64,000 bases of DNA from Marinoscillum furvescens DSM 4134. Its GTDB lineage: Bacteria > Bacteroidota > Bacteroidia > Cytophagales > Cyclobacteriaceae. This document shows positions 19,121-25,381 of this stretch, in pieces. Where the stretch lies: NCBI RefSeq assembly GCF_003386095.1, contig NZ_QREG01000001.1, forward strand, positions 496,001 to 560,000, given 5' to 3'. The translations under genes were made by a program, and so were the position numbers. The notes below the pieces were generated by a model. It worked only from the letters and a program-made list of their open reading frames with translations, had not been told where the DNA came from and did not search any database. Position 1 is the first letter of the stretch; the number at the start of each line of letters is the position of its first letter.

Positions 19121-19195
19121 TTAGAAGTTACTGGCCAGTGACAGCACATACAGCACCACTGCTGCTATCCCTGCCGTTTTTATCATTCGTTTCAT
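19121..19195 (-). CDS. Possible 24-residue hydrophobic peptide upstream of SiaC-like gene 1
   Basis: ATG at 19193-19195, stop TAA at 19121-19123. The peptide has a basic start (MKRMIKTAG) and one hydrophobic stretch (IAAVVLYVLSLASNF), the size of a single membrane helix. It ends 9 bp before the SiaC-like start, close enough for translational coupling. It could be a small membrane protein, a leader peptide or chance. Length alone gives no statistical support. Confidence 0.35.
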   Translation of the reverse strand: MKRMIKTAGIAAVVLYVLSLASNF

Positions 19196-19432
19196 GTGAG
19201 TAGTTTTTTTTCCAAGCCTCCAGTGCAATATCCGTCGGTTTCTCGCTAGATGGTCAACTCGCTTCATACCTCCATAGCAATTGCACGGTGCTTTTTCCAG
19301 TTCTAAATATTTTTAAAGTTAGCTGGCATGTCAGACCTACGTGAGCGTATTATACGGATATTGCATAAATAAGCATTTCTCGTAGTTGCATAGGCAATTC
19401 TCTGATTCCAACTGGTCGCACGCTAAAAATAA
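19196..19432. repeat. Intergenic region with a spaced 12-bp inverted repeat
   Basis: No gene is seen here. TGCAATATCCGT at 19224-19235 is repeated in inverse orientation as ACGGATATTGCA at 19354-19365. The second copy abuts a short palindrome CGTAT-T-ATACG at 19346-19356. The two copies may be binding sites of one regulator upstream of the 24-codon frame and SiaC-like gene 1. No clear -7 box was found; TAACTTTA near 19316 on the minus strand is a near match. Confidence 0.35.
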
Positions 19433-19460
19433 GGGGAGCCGCGCCATGCGCATACTCCCC
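19433..19460 (-). terminator. Terminator of SiaC-like gene 2
   Basis: GGGGAG at 19433-19438 pairs with CTCCCC at 19455-19460; on the minus strand the stem is followed by TTATTTTTAG. It lies 45 bp past the stop of the gene at 19505-19921. Confidence 0.6.
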
Positions 19461-19504
19461 TCCGCTCAATTCACCGCTAAAAAGAGCCTCGTCTCCTGGT
19501 TGGG

Positions 19505-19921
19505 TTACCTGGTTTTAAAATCAAAGTCGAGCCCGTAGATATCCTGAAAATCCATTCCTGTCTCGATCATCTCTATGTTGTCGTACGTTGTTATCCATGC
19601 CACATACACTTCTTTGCCCATAGCTGCAGCTTTCCCCAGCACTTTGAATACCTCAAAAAGCAAACTAGAACTGATAGTATTTAGCCTGTTAAACTGCACC
19701 TCCACTTTGAGTTTATTCAGCTCAGACGCATCAGATTTAAACTGGTCTACTACAGCCGTGCAAAGCTCCTCCATGTTTACACCAGCGGTGGTTTCAGCAA
19801 TAGTCAGACACTGTGCATGACGATCGTAGTGCACATAAGGTGTAGCGCGTCTGATCTTAGATGCGTCCAGGATTTCGGCTAATGCTGGATAAAGTACTGG
19901 GTTTTGGGCTGTAGACTGCAT
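19505..19921 (-). CDS. SiaC-like (DUF1987) protein, paralogue 2, with canonical phospho-Thr position
   Basis: A 138-residue SiaC/DUF1987-type protein. It is the member closest to the family pattern: ATPYVHYDRHAQCLTIAE, LKVEVQFNRLNTISSSLLFEV, then GKEVYVAWITTYDNIEMIETGMDFQDIYGLDFDF, which matches the family ending in which an acidic helix precedes a short final strand. In the segment LNTISSSLLFEVF, Thr82 aligns with the Thr that is phosphorylated in Pseudomonas SiaC. It has its own promoter (20043-20081) and terminator (19433-19460), so it is a single-gene unit. No SiaA phosphatase, SiaB kinase or cyclase gene is nearby. Confidence 0.82.
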   Translation of the reverse strand: MQSTAQNPVLYPALAEILDASKIRRATPYVHYDRHAQCLTIAETTAGVNMEELCTAVVDQFKSDASELNKLKVEVQFNRLNTISSSLLFEVFKVLGKAAAMGKEVYVAWITTYDNIEMIETGMDFQDIYGLDFDFKTR

Positions 19922-20042
19922 AATTCTTACGGTTTAATAGTTCTTTAGTCAAATAAATAAAGTCGGCCGGGTAAGAATGGTCCGTGGGAGCGAACCTGCA
20001 TTGGGAAGGTGAAGCCTGAGTGTTGGTGACTTCTTATGTATA

Positions 20043-20081
20043 CAAAGGTGGGGAGAATGCGCTACCCTGGTAAGGGCATAA
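20043..20081 (-). promoter_or_regulatory. Promoter of SiaC-like gene 2 (shared architecture)
   Basis: On the minus strand the -7 box CACCTTTG (20043-20050) fits xAnnTTTG. Counting from its upstream edge, the element TTATGCCCTTACC (20069-20081) ends the interval at exactly 31 nt, the same as in two neighbouring promoters (20679-20717, 21853-21891). Confidence 0.55.
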
Positions 20082-20099
20082 TGCTTAATTAGGAAAAAT

Positions 20100-20134
20100 A
20101 GGTGGATCACCTACTAATGCTGAGCGATCCACCT
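20100..20134 (-). terminator. Terminator of SiaC-like gene 3
   Basis: AGGTGGATC at 20100-20108 pairs perfectly with GATCCACCT at 20126-20134 around a 17-nt loop. On the minus strand ATTTTTCC follows. It lies 7 bp past the gene's stop codon and also carries the TCACCTA motif seen upstream of the neighbours. Confidence 0.6.
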
Positions 20135-20141
20135 GGCCCTG

Positions 20142-20579
20142 TTAGAAATTTTTAGATATTGTATTGAAAGGAATGTCAAACTGGTGGGCATACTCTACTC
20201 CCACCAACCTCATACCTTCATCTTTATTTCTGGAAAACCAGTTGACCTCCACCTCTCCTCCGGCTTGCTTTACTTTTTCCATCTCATGAAATACATCCAT
20301 GAGCATCACGATGGTATTGAGGCACAGCTCGTCAAAGGCGAGCATCAGCGTGAGCTCACGATGCTCATTCAGGCATTTACTGGCCCAGTTATAAATCTCC
20401 GCATAAAACTCCGGCACATTGTCCGATACGGACTTTCCTCTAATCAACACCGCCCGCAAGCGTTCGTTGAGCTGTACATACGGTGTTTCATTTGTGGCCT
20501 GGTATACCCGGATACCAATGTTGTTTTGGCTCTGGGGCTCCTGTAAATACTCAGGTATTAAATCTGATCGTTCGTTCAT
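20142..20579 (-). CDS. SiaC-like (DUF1987) protein, paralogue 3
   Basis: A 145-residue SiaC/DUF1987-type protein. Core: NETPYVQLNERLRAVLIRGKS, EFYAEIYNWASKCLNEH, LTLMLAFDELCLNTIVMLMDVFHEME, then GGEVEVNWFSRNKDEGMRLVGVEYAHQFDIPFN. The WFSRNKDE segment matches paralogue 1 (WFSKDE), so these two are closest to each other. At the phospho-Thr alignment position it has Leu87, and Thr89 two residues on. An N-terminal extension of about 30 residues precedes the core. It has its own promoter at 20679-20717 and terminator at 20100-20134. Confidence 0.75.
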   Translation of the reverse strand: MNERSDLIPEYLQEPQSQNNIGIRVYQATNETPYVQLNERLRAVLIRGKSVSDNVPEFYAEIYNWASKCLNEHRELTLMLAFDELCLNTIVMLMDVFHEMEKVKQAGGEVEVNWFSRNKDEGMRLVGVEYAHQFDIPFNTISKNF

Positions 20580-20678
20580 CGGTGATTTAGTTTGATGGTA
20601 AATGATGGTTAAATATTCGTACCACAGGTCGTGGCTTGTTGGGAAGAATTATGAATATCCGATAGGAACCGTACTATA

Positions 20679-20717
20679 CAAAGATGGCTTTAAACCAACT
20701 TATTTATAAGGGTAAAA
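20679..20717 (-). promoter_or_regulatory. Promoter of SiaC-like gene 3 (shared architecture)
   Basis: Minus-strand -7 box CATCTTTG (20679-20686) with the element TTTTACCCTTATA (20705-20717) starting 31 nt upstream of it. The 10 nt before the element (AAAATCAGGG) also match the promoter at 21853-21891 (AAAATCAGCA). The start codon is about 100 bp downstream. Confidence 0.6.
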
Positions 20718-20791
20718 CCCTGATTTTCAGCATTTAGGCATAAACCCCAAATCTCATAGGCGAATCACCTAGTAGCAGTTAGAAACAACAA

Positions 20792-20811
20792 AGCCGAAGT
20801 AAACTTCGGCT
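20792..20811 (-). terminator. Terminator-like hairpin after SiaC-like gene 4
   Basis: AGCCGAAG at 20792-20799 pairs perfectly with CTTCGGCT at 20804-20811, loop TAAA. On the minus strand a T-rich stretch (TTGTTGTTT) follows. It is 50 bp past the stop of the gene at 20861-21310. Confidence 0.6.
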
Positions 20812-20860
20812 CTGAAATGCACCCGAAGGTGTTTCGCCTAACCTAATCTATTTCTAACTG

Positions 20861-21310
20861 CTATATCAATTTAAGCTCAAGGTTGAGCTCGTATAATTCT
20901 GCAAAATCCATTGCCATATCCTGAAGCTTTCTATTGGATCTGTCGGCCATCCAGAACACCTGAGAGTCCGTACCCTCTGCCATCGCTTTCTTCAGTGATT
21001 TAAAGAGTTGGAAAAGTACTTTGGCGGTCTCAGGGTTAATGTCTTTTAGATAAAGCTCTACCGTAGTGGCTTTCTTATTGGTCAGCCCTTGCCGCAGCTC
21101 TTTTACAAACGGCTCGTAAAATGCCTCCATCCCGGCGCCCAGAGACACGCCTGCAATGTGCAACCTGGCCGATCTCCTGTCATAGCACACATAGGGGGTC
21201 TGTCCGGTTTGAGCTACTACCAGCTTAGAGGCTGGGCGTCTACCCAATTGCTGCATTTTAGTAAATGCTGAAATAATGGCTGTTTCGATGCTTACGGTTG
21301 TAGTGTTCAT
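20861..21310 (-). CDS. SiaC-like (DUF1987) protein, paralogue 4
   Basis: A 149-residue SiaC/DUF1987-type protein: TPYVCYDRRSARLHIAGVSLGAG, FYEPFVKELRQGL, TVELYLKDINPETAKVLFQLFKSLKKA, then SQVFWMADRSNRKLQDMAMDFAELYELNLELK. The DFAELYEL ending matches paralogue 2 (DFQDIYGL), so these two pair off. At the phospho-Thr alignment position it has Pro93, and Thr95 two residues on. It starts 51 bp after the stop of the exported protein at 21362-21826 with no terminator between, so the two are probably one transcript. Confidence 0.75.
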   Translation of the reverse strand: MNTTTVSIETAIISAFTKMQQLGRRPASKLVVAQTGQTPYVCYDRRSARLHIAGVSLGAGMEAFYEPFVKELRQGLTNKKATTVELYLKDINPETAKVLFQLFKSLKKAMAEGTDSQVFWMADRSNRKLQDMAMDFAELYELNLELKLI

Positions 21311-21361
21311 TTTCTTTAGCTTAAAGTGGTTCTTAATTCTGTTGTTGGTTATGGCATAGTA

Positions 21362-21826
21362 TCAGTTACGAGGATTCCAGCTATTGATTCGGATATTTAT
21401 ACCGGCCATGAAAGTAGGCCTAAAGGCTCTTACCCCTACATCTCCAAATACTTTTACATGCTGGATAGGCTCGAAGCTTCCCTGCACACTCGGTGTGATC
21501 ATAAAATGCTGATTATTGATCACTCCCGTACGGACCTTCAAGCTCACAGCTGCACTTCCTGATGCTATAAAAGGATAAGTCATATAGGCTCCGAAGAACT
21601 GGTTTTCTACATCTGCTGTAGTTCCTTCTTCTGCAAGAGCCACCACGGGAGAGCGCTGGTAAAACCCTCCGATTTCCACGTTGGGAGAAAATGCATAGCC
21701 GATTGCAGTCCCTATTTTGGTGTTTACTGTGGTACGTTCGATATAGTTAGTGACCGTCACTCCCTGAGCAGTGGCCGTAGTAAGAATGAGTGTTAGAATA
21801 GCGATTGTCAGTATGGCGTTCTTCAT
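21362..21826 (-). CDS. Small exported protein, probable outer-membrane barrel, unknown function
   Basis: A 154-residue protein with a clear signal peptide (MKNAILTIAILTLILTTATAQ). The mature part alternates polar and hydrophobic residues (TKIGTAIGYAF, VEIGGFYQRSP, FFGAYMTYPFI, VSLKVRTGVI, HFMITPSVQGSF, KVFGDVGVRAF, FMAGINIRIN), as in a small 6- to 8-strand outer-membrane barrel. No family is recognised. It is the first gene of a unit with SiaC-like gene 4 and uses the same promoter architecture as genes 2 and 3, so its expression is tied to them. Confidence 0.65.
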   Translation of the reverse strand: MKNAILTIAILTLILTTATAQGVTVTNYIERTTVNTKIGTAIGYAFSPNVEIGGFYQRSPVVALAEEGTTADVENQFFGAYMTYPFIASGSAAVSLKVRTGVINNQHFMITPSVQGSFEPIQHVKVFGDVGVRAFRPTFMAGINIRINSWNPRN

Positions 21827-21852
21827 GGCGTTTGTTTGGATTAGTTACATTA

Positions 21853-21891
21853 CAAAATTGCCATAGAAAAACGCCCTATATAAGAGTAAAA
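21853..21891 (-). promoter_or_regulatory. Promoter of the exported protein / SiaC-like 4 unit (shared architecture)
   Basis: Minus-strand -7 box CAATTTTG (21853-21860), 27 bp before the start codon, with TTTTACTCTTATA (21879-21891) starting 31 nt upstream. The rest of 21827-22140 holds a TCACCTAGG / TTTAGGTG / TTACCTA cluster at 21950-21985 and the sigma54 elements of the next gene. Confidence 0.6.
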
Positions 21892-22028
21892 TGCTGATTT
21901 TGAGGATTTAGGTGCTGTGCGAAATGGGATACGAAATATGTATTAAGCCATTCACCTAGGCTTTTTTTAGGTGATTTACCTACCCTTTGAAACTAATTCA
22001 AATACTTCTTGCCAATCGCACATTAAAT

Positions 22029-22044
22029 TGTTCGAAAACGAACA
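22029..22044 (+). promoter_or_regulatory. Palindrome, candidate enhancer-binding-protein site
   Basis: TGTTCG-AAAA-CGAACA is a perfect 6-bp-arm palindrome centred about 64 bp upstream of the -24 element at 22100, a normal distance for an NtrC-type activator. Confidence 0.5.
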
Positions 22045-22099
22045 GTTCACGCGCCCCAAAACAAACACAACCATCTGTATATCTGATACTTACATTTTC

Positions 22100-22115
22100 T
22101 GGCAAAGATTTAGCA
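22100..22115 (+). promoter_or_regulatory. Sigma54-type promoter of the FtsX-like permease gene
   Basis: TGGCAAAGATTTAGCA keeps the sigma54 geometry: GG at positions 2-3 and GC at positions 14-15, as in the TGGCAC-N5-TTGC consensus, with two mismatches. The predicted transcript would start about 15 nt before the ATG at 22141. Confidence 0.55.
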
Positions 22116-22140
22116 CCTTAGCAGCTCAAACACACTAACC

Positions 22141-24597
22141 ATGCTCAGAAATTTATTTACTGTCGCCATCCGCAACCTCAAGCGCCAAAAATTCTTTTCC
22201 ATCCTGCACATCATCGGGCTATCTATAGGTGTGGCAGCATGCCTCACAGTATGGTTATACAGCCATCATGAGCTGAGTTATGATCAGTTTCATGAAAAAG
22301 CAGACCGGATCGTACGAGTCAACCAGACCTTTATATGGGGGGATACCGATGATTTGTTTGGCTCCACCGGACCTGCCGTGATCCACGCCCTGCGCAGCGA
22401 AATCCCCGAATTTGAAAGCCTCACCAGAGCACATACTCCCGGCAGCCGGCTCGTCAGATACAATGCACCCGATAAGCTCATCATGTTTGAAGAAGACAAC
22501 ATCGTGGCTGCAGACAGTAATTTCCTTCAGGTGTTTACCTTTCCGCTATTGCGCGGAAATCCGGCTACTGCTCTCACACACCCCAACAGCGTCGTACTCA
22601 CGGCCACCACTGCCCAGCGCTACTTTGGCAGTATAGACGTCCTGGGCAAGCAACTGGAAATGGGTGAAGGCGACCAGCAAAAGACTGTTCAGGTGACGGG
22701 AGTAGCCGAAGACCTGCCCGGCAATTCGCACATCGAGTTTGACTTCTTGCTTTCCATGTCCTCCTTTCCACGGGTACAGCGCCAGGCAGACTCCTGGATG
22801 TGGACCACCTTTATCACCTTCGGCGTGCTGCGGCCAGACGCCTCTCTGGAGCAGGTAGCCCAAAAAGTGGCTCAAGTGCCCGGAAAATATCTGGAGCCTT
22901 TTCTGCAAAAGTATCGAGGCATCAGCTACGAAGAATTCAAAGCTTCGGGTGAAGAATGGGACCTCTATCTACAACCACTTCTAGACATCCACCTGAGATC
23001 TACCAATGTCTACTCACGCCTCAATGAAGTAAACGACATCAAAACGCTCTACATCCTGTGGATGGTAGCAGGACTTACCCTACTGCTATCACTAATCAAT
23101 TTCATCAACCTCTCCACAGCGCGTTCTACGGCTCGTGCCAAAGAGGTAGGCGTGCGCAAGGTCATCGGCTCTGGCCGGTCGCTGCTGATCTTTCAGTTTC
23201 TCACAGAATCTGTTCTACTGGCTACAGCCGCTGTAGTGGTGGGCATATTGCTCACAGAGCTCAGCCTGTCATTATTCAACCAGGCCATGAATACCGACCT
23301 GGCACTAAAGCCTTTCCAAACCATACTATTACTACCCTCTATGGCCATCATAGCGCTGGGCATGGGAGCGCTCGCCGGCATCTACCCGGCCTTTTACCTG
23401 TCTTCCTTCAGACCAGCACAGGTACTCAAAGGCACCATACAGGGCGGCACCAAAGGCACACGCGTACGCAACCTACTGGTGACACTGCAGTTTACGATCT
23501 CTATAGGCCTGATCGGCAGCACACTCATCATTCAGGAGCAAGTGCACTACTGGCAGTCTTTTGATCTGGGCTTCGACCGGGACAATAAAATCATCATCCA
23601 GCACGCCAACCGTCTTGGAAACTCTTTTGAAGCTTTCAAAAACGACCTCCTCAGCAACCCACTCATCGAGCAGGTGACCTACGCCTCAGATACGCCTCCG
23701 CTGGTGCACGACTTTGACAACTTCACCCTGGACGGCCAGGAAGAAAAACAACTGTCCGTTAACTATGTGGCAACCGATGAGCATTTCACGGATGTTTTTG
23801 GCCTGGAGATCATCCACGGGCGCTCCTTCAGCAAGGCTTTTAACGAGTCCAACAACATCATCGTGAACCGTCGCCTAACCCAAAACCTTGGATTTACCAC
23901 ACCTGAAGAAGCCCTGCAGCACAAGCTCGAGCACTACGGACAAAAATTTACCATCATAGGGGTAATGGACGATTTCACCACCAGCCTGTCGGGCAATCAG
24001 TACCCATTCGCCATCCTGGCCAATAATGCTCCGATCTACAGAGACAGCAACTATGAGCTTACACTCAACCTGAGCCGGGAAGTACAGCCAGAGGAGCTTA
24101 CCACCCTGCTGCAAACACTGGAAGCCCAATGGCAAGCCACCAACCCGAAGGCTCCCTTTAGCTACGCATTTGTAGACCAGGAGTACATGCAGCTCTTTAG
24201 CCAGGCAATCGTATTTGGCAAAATGCTCCGTGCGCTGGCCATACTCGCTGTACTCATTGCCTGCCTTGGGCTCATCGGGCTCATTGCCTATGTGATCGAC
24301 AAGCGAAACAAAGAAATAGGCATTCGCAAAGTGCTCGGTGCCTCCATGAGCAGTATCTGGCTGCTACTATCACGTGATTTTGGAAAGCTGCTGGGCATTG
24401 GCTTTGTGCTGGCCATACCTGCCACCTGGCACCTGATGAATCTCTGGCTGGAAGATTACCCGATCCGCACAGCCATCTCAATGTTTACGCTCCTGGCTGC
24501 CGGAGGCATCATGCTATGCACCACACTCATCACCATGAGCTTTCAGACCATCAAAGCAGCACAAATAGACCCTGTGAAATACCTGAAAGAGGAATAA
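22141..24597 (+). CDS. FtsX/MacB-type ABC transporter permease (two-unit form)
   Basis: Inner-membrane permease of 818 residues, the long form typical of Bacteroidota, with two FtsX units each preceded by a periplasmic MacB-type domain. The start MLRNLFTVAIRNLKRQKFFSILHIIGLSIG is the family's usual opening, and its first helix runs to about residue 42. Three helices lie near 305-430 (LWMVAGLTLLLSLINFINLSTA, LLATAAVVVGILL, LPSMAIIALGMGALAGIYPAFYLS), a second first-helix near 435-460, and three at the C-terminus with DKRNKEIGIRKVLGAS. The EVGVRKVIGS and KEIGIRKVLGA motifs are the coupling loops for the ATPase. No ATPase gene is adjacent. A sigma54-type promoter precedes it. Confidence 0.93.
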   Translation: MLRNLFTVAIRNLKRQKFFSILHIIGLSIGVAACLTVWLYSHHELSYDQFHEKADRIVRVNQTFIWGDTDDLFGSTGPAVIHALRSEIPEFESLTRAHTPGSRLVRYNAPDKLIMFEEDNIVAADSNFLQVFTFPLLRGNPATALTHPNSVVLTATTAQRYFGSIDVLGKQLEMGEGDQQKTVQVTGVAEDLPGNSHIEFDFLLSMSSFPRVQRQADSWMWTTFITFGVLRPDASLEQVAQKVAQVPGKYLEPFLQKYRGISYEEFKASGEEWDLYLQPLLDIHLRSTNVYSRLNEVNDIKTLYILWMVAGLTLLLSLINFINLSTARSTARAKEVGVRKVIGSGRSLLIFQFLTESVLLATAAVVVGILLTELSLSLFNQAMNTDLALKPFQTILLLPSMAIIALGMGALAGIYPAFYLSSFRPAQVLKGTIQGGTKGTRVRNLLVTLQFTISIGLIGSTLIIQEQVHYWQSFDLGFDRDNKIIIQHANRLGNSFEAFKNDLLSNPLIEQVTYASDTPPLVHDFDNFTLDGQEEKQLSVNYVATDEHFTDVFGLEIIHGRSFSKAFNESNNIIVNRRLTQNLGFTTPEEALQHKLEHYGQKFTIIGVMDDFTTSLSGNQYPFAILANNAPIYRDSNYELTLNLSREVQPEELTTLLQTLEAQWQATNPKAPFSYAFVDQEYMQLFSQAIVFGKMLRALAILAVLIACLGLIGLIAYVIDKRNKEIGIRKVLGASMSSIWLLLSRDFGKLLGIGFVLAIPATWHLMNLWLEDYPIRTAISMFTLLAAGGIMLCTTLITMSFQTIKAAQIDPVKYLKEE

Positions 24598-25197
24598 CTA
24601 CAACTTAAAACCGACGCAAATCATTGTCCCCCATGCAACATCTCCAGTAGAATAAAGCCCCTGCAAAAAGGGATTAGTCGTTATGAAAAACTGACCCTTT
24701 TGTAGCAACCTAACATTCACCATCGTGGTAAGACCAACACTCACTTCATCTCTATAAACCGGATAACCTATAGATGAGCCATGGTTCTGAGGGTTTAACT
24801 CATCATCTACGGTTTGGTACCCGGCTCCCTCCAGTGATTTCAACAGTCTCAATGAGGGTCCTAAGGAAATGGAAAACCAATCTGCCTGTTGCTGAAATGG
24901 CACATAGTTCGCTAAAACATCGATTGTCCAAATTTTAGCTGAGTAAAAATTCCCGCCTGACACAAAGGACTCGGCACTCCCATTGAGGTGGGCCAAAGAA
25001 AAACCCAACCGATCTGTCAAATGCAATGTATACTCGGCATGAAATACGAAACCTATATGGTCTCCGGTTCCTAAAAACTGACCACCAGAACCAACTTTTA
25101 GCGAGTGATGCTTTTCCTGGCTTCCCTGAGAAAAAGCTGTAATGGATATAAACAAGCCTATCAAGGTAAGTAGTGAAGCTCTCCAAATCAGTTTCAT
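24598..25197 (-). CDS. Exported outer-membrane barrel-like protein, unknown function
   Basis: A 199-residue protein with signal peptide (MKLIWRASLLTLIGLFISITAFSQ). The mature part shows repeated amphipathic strands (HSLKVGSGGQFLG, IGFVFHAEYTLHL, LGFSLAHLNG, DWFSISLGPSLRLL, VSVGLTTMVNVRLL, FFITTNPFLQGL) and ends in the hydrophobic VGFKL, like small outer-membrane barrel proteins. No specific family is recognised. Its stop codon directly abuts that of the convergent permease gene with no gap. Confidence 0.7.
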   Translation of the reverse strand: MKLIWRASLLTLIGLFISITAFSQGSQEKHHSLKVGSGGQFLGTGDHIGFVFHAEYTLHLTDRLGFSLAHLNGSAESFVSGGNFYSAKIWTIDVLANYVPFQQQADWFSISLGPSLRLLKSLEGAGYQTVDDELNPQNHGSSIGYPVYRDEVSVGLTTMVNVRLLQKGQFFITTNPFLQGLYSTGDVAWGTMICVGFKL

Positions 25198-25305
25198 CTG
25201 TCTATTAGTTTACGATTGGTTCGCAATGTTATGTGTAGAAATTGAAGGTAACGCAACAGTAAATATAGAAACGATTTTGACTGTAGTCGTCCAATTCAAC
25301 CCAGT

Positions 25306-25355
25306 CTGGCACATCAAATATATGTGCCAGCTTTCGCACAGACGGTGTATCTTTA
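25306..25355 (+). promoter_or_regulatory. Palindrome and -7 box upstream of the exported TPR protein gene
   Basis: CTGGCACAT at 25306-25314 pairs exactly with ATGTGCCAG at 25322-25330. Eighteen bp on is TATCTTTA (25348-25355), a near match to TAnnTTTG, 26 bp before the start codon. The palindrome would overlap the -33 region, the usual place for an operator. Confidence 0.4.
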
Positions 25356-25381
25356 AGAATTTGACACACAATTCACAGCCA

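Noticed and set aside
18671-21310. SiaC-like genes forming one operon
   Set aside because: Separate terminators (19433, 20100, 20792) and separate promoters show that genes 2, 3 and 4 are independent units.
23058-23564. A 168-codon plus-strand frame inside the FtsX-type permease gene
   Set aside because: Shifted frame of a membrane protein with intact motifs; the product is rich in His/Arg with no pattern.
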